64,000 nucleotides of DNA from Uranotaenia lowii (Eukaryota > Arthropoda > Insecta > Diptera > Culicidae). The stretch is from NCBI RefSeq assembly GCF_029784155.1, contig NC_073693.1, forward strand, positions 156,426,848-156,490,847, written 5' to 3'. The position numbers were made by a program, and so were the translations under genes. Shown here piece by piece: positions 57,391 to 64,000 of the stretch; the stretch's first letter is position 1; every line of letters starts with the position of its first letter. Under the pieces are notes generated by a model. It was not told the origin of the DNA. It saw nothing but the letters and a program-made list of their open reading frames with translations, and ran no database searches.

Positions 57391-59847
57391 AGTGAAAACG
57401 CGTGGAATTGATACAAAAAAAAAATAAAAAGAAACAAGGACGGAAGTTTCTACGGAAAAAAAATGTGTCTAATTATTTGTTTTTTTATGAAACCGACTTT
57501 TTATTGATGTTTTGGAAAAAAAAGAACTTTCTGGCAGATACCGAATAACTATAAATCATTCTATTGTGATCTGTTTCATGCTTCCAACATTGAATTCTAT
57601 TTGGATCTAGTTGGGAAATGATTATTGTTTTAACGTTGTAGGTAATTGTATGCGAATTTCGAGATCCCAAACTAGTGATTAAGAATCCCGGCGGATACCG
57701 GATGATTGTAAACTCACCATAATAGCCTTACAAAAATGGTATCAGTGAGAATTTTTGAATCTCATTACCCTGTAGATTCCGAAGGGAGTGTTATGGTGCG
57801 ATGACTAGAAATTTAATTGTTCGATCAATCTCGTAGCGATTCTGCTCTGAAAAAAATTTATTGATAAACTGGCGTACGGTCTTAGTGTGAACGAATCGAA
57901 ACTGTAAGATATTGATCTCATGTTTGTTCGTTCCTTCTCTTGGAAAAAGATGTTTTACGGGACGGTGTTTTACAACTTTCAAATTCAATTAATTGGAGAA
58001 GTTAATGAAAATCTGAACGAATGACTGAAATAACTGTATTGAATCTTGTTCCACGAATATTGTAGAGTTTTCTGATCCTTTCGAGAACACATTTTTGTTG
58101 AAGCATAATGTTACGGAACAGTTTTCTTACAGTAGAATGTATCGGACGCGGATGTATGAACATAGTGTTACAAATTTCTAAAACGACTAAATTTGGTTTA
58201 TCTGTAAGGCAATAAATGCGCTCGTAAATACTGAACACATGCAAATAGTTTATTCCTGAAGAGGTTTTTTACTGGATAAATGTATGAACTGTATCAATTT
58301 CAGAACTTCTTTTGTGAATACAAAAAAGTTTGACCTTAATCTGAATTTTTGGAATCTGTGAAGGCTGCTGGTGAGGCCTAAGTCTCATGGTAAAGTAAAT
58401 AAGTCGTCTGAAACAAAAGTCAGGGGTTGAAATTAGCTGTGCGACTGAATGAATCTTTATCTGAAATTGAAATCTGACTTTAAAAAAAGTATACCGAAAC
58501 GTGATTTTGTTTTATGAAGGCTAAAATCTATTATCTTAACTTGAATTCTTTATCAATTACATGAAGCGATCACTGGGAATCAATATCTAAATCGGTTGTA
58601 AAGTTAAGAGTATTAATCTGGAATTTCGTCTCAAGAGGTGTCAAAATTGGAATTGGAATGGAAAACATCTGAGTTATAATTCTTGTACATGAATTTTGGA
58701 TTCTGAATGTTTCTTGAAAATATATCTATGAAAAGAAACTTGAGTAAATTGAAAGTTTTCACAAACGCGAGAGTTTCGAAAAATTAACTTTTAGAAGCTA
58801 GGACAAAATGAAAGATTATAAATGAATGATAACATGCTAGTTTTATTAGATCCGCAAAAAAAAAAAGAAATATGCGAGCGAAATGTTAAAGGCACATTTG
58901 AGGAAGTGCTAGTCTAAATTAGGATAAATCTATTAAAAAAGACAGAAACAAAAAAGAAATGAAGGCGAATGTAGGAAATAAGGCTAGTATAAATAAATGA
59001 AACGAAAGTTGTACACTGAAAGATTGGCAACACGGTAAATAGTAAACGAGCGAGGAGCGCACAGTAATATTCGGTAGGTCAGAAGTCGGAAACATGCGTG
59101 ATCGTCGGGTAAAGAGAGAAAAGAAATGTGTAGAGTTCTGAAGAAGAGAGGGCGTCGCGCATATAGTGGGAAAGACAAACCAGTTACCAAACTAATTTCG
59201 CTGAAGAAGGATCGGTAAGGAATGAAGTGTGCAGAATCAGAATGGAAAAAACGCGTGGAATTTCGGTCGGTTTCGACAATGTGGTATATAGCGGATAGCC
59301 TAGTCTTATTTATATTGAATTACTGTGAAAAACTGTGAAATTTTAACTTAGAAGTTTTAGTGCAAATATTTTATATTCCTTTATATTTCGATAATTTAAA
59401 TACATTCAAAGGACGGTATTTTAATTATTGTCATCCCTGTGAACAGATTGTTTTAAATTGCGAAAGTTATTTGAAATAATGCTATACTTGGTTAAAGGCA
59501 TCGATGAGTGTACCTTTCCATGCGGGGAACTAGATAAACTTGGAGTGACTTGTGAGTGATACAAAGGTGGATGAATGAATACATAAACGGGAAAGGATGA
59601 ATTAATTAGGAATGTTGATGAATGAATAGATTATTACGGTCATTCTCTATTCGAATTTCGGAAAGAATGATAAGATAGTTATCGGCAGTGGAACGTTACT
59701 CTAAGTGCAGGATGATGTGATATAAGTTGAAATCATTAAGTTAGACATATGAGAAAACTTTTGAGATAACCACAGAAGTGAGTGCTTGGAAGCGACATTA
59801 ATAAAAAAATAGCCTGATCAAATGTCATGCTTTGTTTTCATTTTTCT
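57391..59847 (+). other. Non-coding interior of the LTR element
   Basis: AT-rich, with only short chance frames on both strands and no gag, protease, RT, RNase H or integrase motif. A few isolated hairpin motifs remain in the first part (57533, 57684). Confidence 0.7.
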
Positions 59848-59862
59848 GGAGAAGAGGGAAGA
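59848..59862 (+). promoter_or_regulatory. Polypurine tract
   Basis: GGAGAAGAGGGAAGA lies immediately before the right LTR, the usual place for the plus-strand primer of LTR retrotransposons. Confidence 0.85.
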
Positions 59863-60165
59863 TGTGAGATATGAGCGAATCAAGCATGACGTATGTTGCA
59901 ATAAGTTAAACAATACAACTAGCAGCACTATTTGCCAGCATTGTCAAACCCGTCACGATTGATATCTCTCTCCCTCCAACCTTCTCCTTCTCGCCAATGG
60001 GCTTTCCCACTGGCTTCATCAGTTCGTCAGTCGTTTGTCTTTCGTGCATTCTAACGGACGTGCATCTTCACCGCGAAGCCCACAACAACGGTTCGCGCAT
60101 TGACCGGACAAACGGGTTGAGATCGTTATACCGGCTCTCTGGTAGACGCTGGAACCGGTCCCACA
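59863..60165 (+). repeat. Right LTR
   Basis: 303 bp, identical by eye to the left LTR and followed by the gtttg target duplication. Confidence 0.93.
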
Positions 60166-60170
60166 GTTTG

Positions 60171-62129
60171 TTGATGCTATTATTATGCACACCGTCGTGT
60201 TTGTTTTTGTCTTTGCTTTTTGGTGGCTTCAACTAGTCGGTTCTGTGTTTTCACCGGGGTGCTCTACAGTGACAAATCGTCGCACGCCGGAGCTATTGAA
60301 ATTAGGTGTGTGTGGCTTTCGAAACCGGGGTGCGAATAATGTGTGGAGAGGATCGAAAAATCTCACCCGGGTGATTTGCAACTATCGCACGGGGGTGTTT
60401 TTTTCTCCGTTCTCCGTTTTTCTCGGTAGAGAATGGCATCTCTGATGTAAATTCAATAGTTCAGTACAGAAAATATACTGTCATTCAAATATACTGTTTT
60501 TTTTTTCTCTCAAAATTAGCAGCATTTTTTCAAATGTTAATATAAGACAAACATGAATAACTTGTTTAGCTCTTAGCTTTTAAGGTTGCTAGGATATTTT
60601 CCAGGTATATCCGGACCGAGAGAATCGGTCTGAAACGCGAAATTATTCAATAAAAATCAAAAAGAAAACACTTTAACATATTTTTTATCAGAACATTTAT
60701 GACTTGAGTGTACAAAGATTGAAGTTTTCTTGAGAATTCAATATTTTAAACTATTCTCATTTATCCATATTTTATTACTTTCTATGAACTAGCTGAAGGA
60801 ACTGTAGGAAATATTACGATGGATATAATAAGTTGCAGATCTATTGTGAATCGTTTTAATGTTTAAATAGGAAATGATACCGTTTAGAAAACAGATCGAT
60901 GAAGAGATACATTAAGAGATTGGTTCATCAAGTTGAAGAAAGTTAAATTGAAAAATTAACCTGGACTGAGAGAGAGAGAGAGAGCGGGAGAGAGAAAATC
61001 ATAAAAGCAGATATCAATGTTCGGAGATTATGCTCTTTCATTAATACAGCGAGTCTATAGAGAGAGCTTGAAAAGAAAGCATGACTTTATTTGAATTTAG
61101 ATTTAAAATTGTGAATGTTAATAGAGCAGCTAAAATCATGTGGAATTTTTCAATCTAAGGAATACCCATTAGCCACAACAGGAATTATATTATATTATAT
61201 TATGGGAATGGTCATAAAAATGAGGTTTTTAAGTCATTCTAAAACATCCCGCTCTTTTCAGCGATGTCCTGCTTTTTTCTTCTGAAAGTATCTGATAAGC
61301 CTATGTTAAAAGTTATTCGTTTAAAATCATAACTCTCGAAAATAAGCCCTGAAGGTGTTCAGTTTTTTGGAGCTTTTCAAAATAAAAGAAGGATCTTGAA
61401 GGAATCATTCGAAAAAAACATATTTGAGGTTCAAATTCGATTTATTTTCATTTCTTGTAAACTCGATACATACAGATTTAAGTTTAAATCTTTGGTTTTG
61501 AAGTGTTTACAAAGCATATCAATAATTTTTAATAACAAACAAATGAAATTTATTTCCAGCTGAATTTTTCAGATCCTGGAGATTATACCTAGTTATTTTA
61601 TAAACAATAAATTATCATTAAAAATTTATTTCATCATCATTTCACCCTGTTAAAAAAAATTAAATTATAGTTTAGATTTTTCAAAGAACGCAATCTTGAG
61701 TATGTGTTCTGATCTTATTTTATAATAGTGGTTTAGATCTATTTTGTGTTTTGTTTTGGGAAATTTGAAATATAAGTATCGATTCTGTATTCTGCATTTT
61801 GAACCTGAATAAAAATTCTGAATTTATAATTTGAAAACAATTTCTGAATCTGAATTCCGAACAAAAAATTTCCAAGATTCATACACTAAACTAGCGGATC
61901 TTTAAATAAATTCCGAATAATGAAACTCTGATATTTCATTTCTGGATCGCCAATATTGAGCATTTAAAAGTTTCAATTCTGCATAAGAATCAAAATGAAA
62001 AAAATTCTAATCCCTTGTCTTAAAAATAATTTGTCATTTTAAAACTGTTATTAATGACTCAAGCTATCATTTCAAAAACGGTTTCTTGAATGGTGGTTGC
62101 TGGGAATTTTGAAAAAAACCTTTTTAACA
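60171..62129. other. No supported gene
   Basis: GC-richer up to ~60440, then AT-rich. A (GA)n microsatellite lies at about 60968-60983, and a short (TTATA)n run near 61187-61203. No domain or TE border is recognised. Confidence 0.4.
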
Positions 62130-62131
62130 TA

Positions 62132-63132
62132 CACAGAAAAAATTAATTGCTGTAAAATTACGGTAAATATCCTGTAACAAAAAGGAGCAGGACTTTTACC
62201 GCAATTTTACAGGTCGAAAATATATCACGTGAAATTTATTTTTACGTGATCGTATTTTTCTACAGGCTGCTCTAAAATTACAGGCTGTAAATTTGGAAAG
62301 AACGTTCCTATTGGAATTTGTCTTGTTTATGTTTTAGTAACCTGAATTAATGGCGATTTTTCAATTCTGAGTAAAAACAAACTATTTGCAGTAAGCATTA
62401 TTTATTATTATTTAATCTCATCATGTCAATACTTTCTCCTATCGTTCCTGGGAACGAAAACACACGGATGGAATTCCATCTTACAAGAACCCATCTCCGT
62501 ACAGGTTGCTCCGTCAAATGCCGCTTTAATTTAGCCAAATCAGCGAGTTTGTTGGCGGTAAGACCGTCTCCATCGATGCAAATAATTCCATGCGTCGAAA
62601 TCAATAGCAATCACACAGGAAAGGCTTTTGAAAAAGCCAACCGAAAACAATTTTTCCATTTATCCGGTTTATTTTGAGCTAGAAAAAAAAATTAAAGTTG
62701 AAAATCTGTTCTGAGCTTCTAATGAAAAAAAAAGTTACCTCTTCTTCCTCCTGCTTGGTCCTGCAAATTCATCGCATCGCTGTTTTCGGAGTAATTGTCA
62801 CTTTTGCTTAGCTGACTTGTGTAATCTCCTGAATTGTGAAAATGTTGGCAGTCGAACAGTAACTAGCATAATAGCTTTTGTGATTTTGATTGACAACCTT
62901 TATTTTCATTGTCCTGGAATTTGAAACCAGCCTGTAAAAAACCTGCTCACTACAAATTATTGCCTTTGACCTGTAAAACTACGGCAAATGTCATGCTCCA
63001 TTCTGTTACAGGACATTTGCTGTAAATTTGAATGATTTTAACTTAAATGTACATGCTTTTTCGATTATAGGCAGTTTTATTTTAAAGGTAACCATTTTCA
63101 ATGACACGTAATAGTCATTATTTTTTTCTGTG
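62132..63132. mobile_element. 1.0-kb TA-flanked TIR element with TGTAAAATTACGG motifs
   Basis: The ends CACAGAAAAAA and the complement of TTTTTTTCTGTG are flanked by TA (62130-62131, 63133-63134). Near both ends, variants of tgtaaaattacgg/cctgtaac occur repeatedly in both orientations (for example 62150, 62196, 62270, 62935, 62980, 63006), consistent with subterminal binding repeats. An 84-codon frame at 62423-62677 has no recognised domain and could be a remnant. It is non-autonomous. Confidence 0.65.
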
Positions 63133-64000
63133 TAACTCGAGAACTTATTGAGCAAATGAAACCAAATTGGCAGCTGAGAGTATTTGGACAAAACAAATTG
63201 CTATGATTATTTGAGACACCAGCCTCTTAGCAGTGGGTGAATAGGAACGAATAATACTATTTTAAGCAAATCTGGGAGTCTCGAGCAAATAGAAACTAAG
63301 ATAGTTTTTAGATGCAAAAATCAATGATAATTTAAGACTCCATACATTTTTGGTTTTATTAATAAGGAATAAATCAACAAGCTGATCTACCTTTTGTCAT
63401 AGAAGTATATTTTGCAGTGAGAAAAGTTTCTATGATTCTACGAGATCCCAGTTAGCGGTACAATTGTCTTCGATGTTTACTCTTGGGACATCAGCTTAGA
63501 AGCAACTGTTTTGCCAACTGAGCTAAACTGTGTTGCTAATTCGCGCCGGTGTGTATTCAATACGCGCCGTAGAGCCGAACACACCCGAAAACAGCCGCAG
63601 ACCAATAACACACCAATACTAATACACTTTTTGACTGGAAAGTAAAATCAAAATGAACTAAATGAAATCAAGAAAACCAGCAAAGTTGATTTATTTGGGC
63701 TGAATTATTCCTGAGAAGTGGTTTTTACACTTTTTGCTCCCTTTCAATGAAAATTGGCCGTTTTAAAAAATAATGCTATTTTCAGCATTTTATGGGTGGC
63801 GTATTATAACGAACGCAAGGGCAGTGATAAAACATAGGGGAAAGGTTTCCTAAATGGGCCTATTCGGTTAAATGACCCTACGGCTGTTTGATGAAATGGC
63901 TAACTAGACAGCTTATCTGACCCATGCATTTTGAGGGTGATACGCTTTTTGCATAAGGCAAGAAAGAATAATATGAATATACCAACTCAAAAAAAATTAA
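63133..64000. other. Right edge: AT-rich, with an antisense tRNA-like piece
   Basis: On the minus strand the complement of 63514-63525 is a perfect A-box sequence, TAGCTCAGTTGG, continuing as a D-arm and anticodon-like stretch through about 63480. No B box is present where expected, so it is a tRNA relic. Otherwise nothing is supported. Confidence 0.4.

Larger units (their letters stand above)
56202..60165 (+). mobile_element. Recent non-autonomous LTR retrotransposon (LARD-like)
   Basis: 3964 bp with 303-bp LTRs (56202-56504, 59863-60165) that look identical by eye. A 5-bp duplication, gtttg, flanks it (56197-56201, 60166-60170). A tRNA-Arg primer site follows the left LTR and a polypurine tract precedes the right LTR. 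The 3.36-kb interior has no frame of gag-pol size and no recognisable domain, so every protein must come in trans. The tRNA-Arg primer is shared with mdg1/412-type Ty3/gypsy elements, which suggests, without proving, such a partner. Identical LTRs mean the insertion is very young. Downstream of the primer site lies a tandem hairpin array. Confidence 0.92.

Noticed and set aside
63480..63530. Minus-strand tRNA gene
   Set aside because: The A box is perfect, but the B box is missing at the expected place and no acceptor stem closes.
63820..63960. Possible TIR element end (gggaaaggtttcctaaatgggcc)
   Set aside because: The window ends before a partner could appear, so borders cannot be supported.

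Overview
The window is AT-rich eukaryotic DNA from an insect, most likely a mosquito or close dipteran. The evidence is a Tc1/mariner-type transposase with D37E spacing (a type described from mosquitoes), an RTE-like LINE, a Penelope-like element, copia-type and tRNA-Arg-primed LTR elements, and many short terminal-inverted-repeat (TIR) elements with TA, TTA or TTAA target duplications. No conserved host protein-coding gene is recognisable. It reads as an intergenic or long-intron region built from layered transposon insertions around patches of GC-richer, apparently unique DNA.

Layout. 0-6.7 kb: a TTAA-flanked MITE, then a degenerate ~130-bp tandem repeat split by a TA-flanked MITE, then a small zinc-finger ORF. 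8.5-10.1 kb: a young, 5'-truncated LINE with an open reverse transcriptase frame and a 13-bp target duplication. 12.1-15.0 kb: a copia-type LTR element with no recognisable gag-pol, carrying two nested MITEs. 17.26-24.90 kb: about 850 copies of the 9-mer acaaaaatg, about 790 of them without a visible change. 25.8-26.9 and 29.5-30.6 kb: a TIR element and a long fold-back element. 31-36.8 kb: a tRNA-headed SINE, wrecks of two LINEs, a D37E mariner and a retroposon with a 21-bp target duplication. 36.85 kb: a perfect 120-bp palindrome. 40.5-41.7 kb: a second copy of the TTAA MITE, split by a fold-back insertion. 42.5-44.4 kb: a possible small spliced transcript whose second intron has taken a 1.5-kb retroposon. 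45.9-49.1 kb: a Penelope-like wreck interrupted by a second D37E mariner. 54.6-55.9 kb: a TIR element. 56.2-60.2 kb: a structurally complete non-autonomous LTR retrotransposon. 62.1-63.1 kb: a TA-flanked element.

The best candidate for something undescribed is the LTR retrotransposon at 56202-60165. Its two 303-bp LTRs look identical, it has a 5-bp target duplication, a tRNA-Arg primer-binding site and a polypurine tract, yet it encodes nothing recognisable. Just downstream of the primer site lies a ~60-bp tandem repeat in which each unit can form two hairpins sharing the loop CGGATA. Stem positions show compensatory base-pair changes, and one unpaired T is kept in the long hairpin. This points to a selected RNA structure, perhaps a packaging or recognition signal that lets the element use another element's proteins. 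The copia-type element also carries a repeated hairpin motif in its leader, less well supported.

Most long open frames in the 17-25 kb satellite arise only because the 9-mer is a multiple of three and are not genes. All assignments come from reading the sequence; no database or folding program was used.
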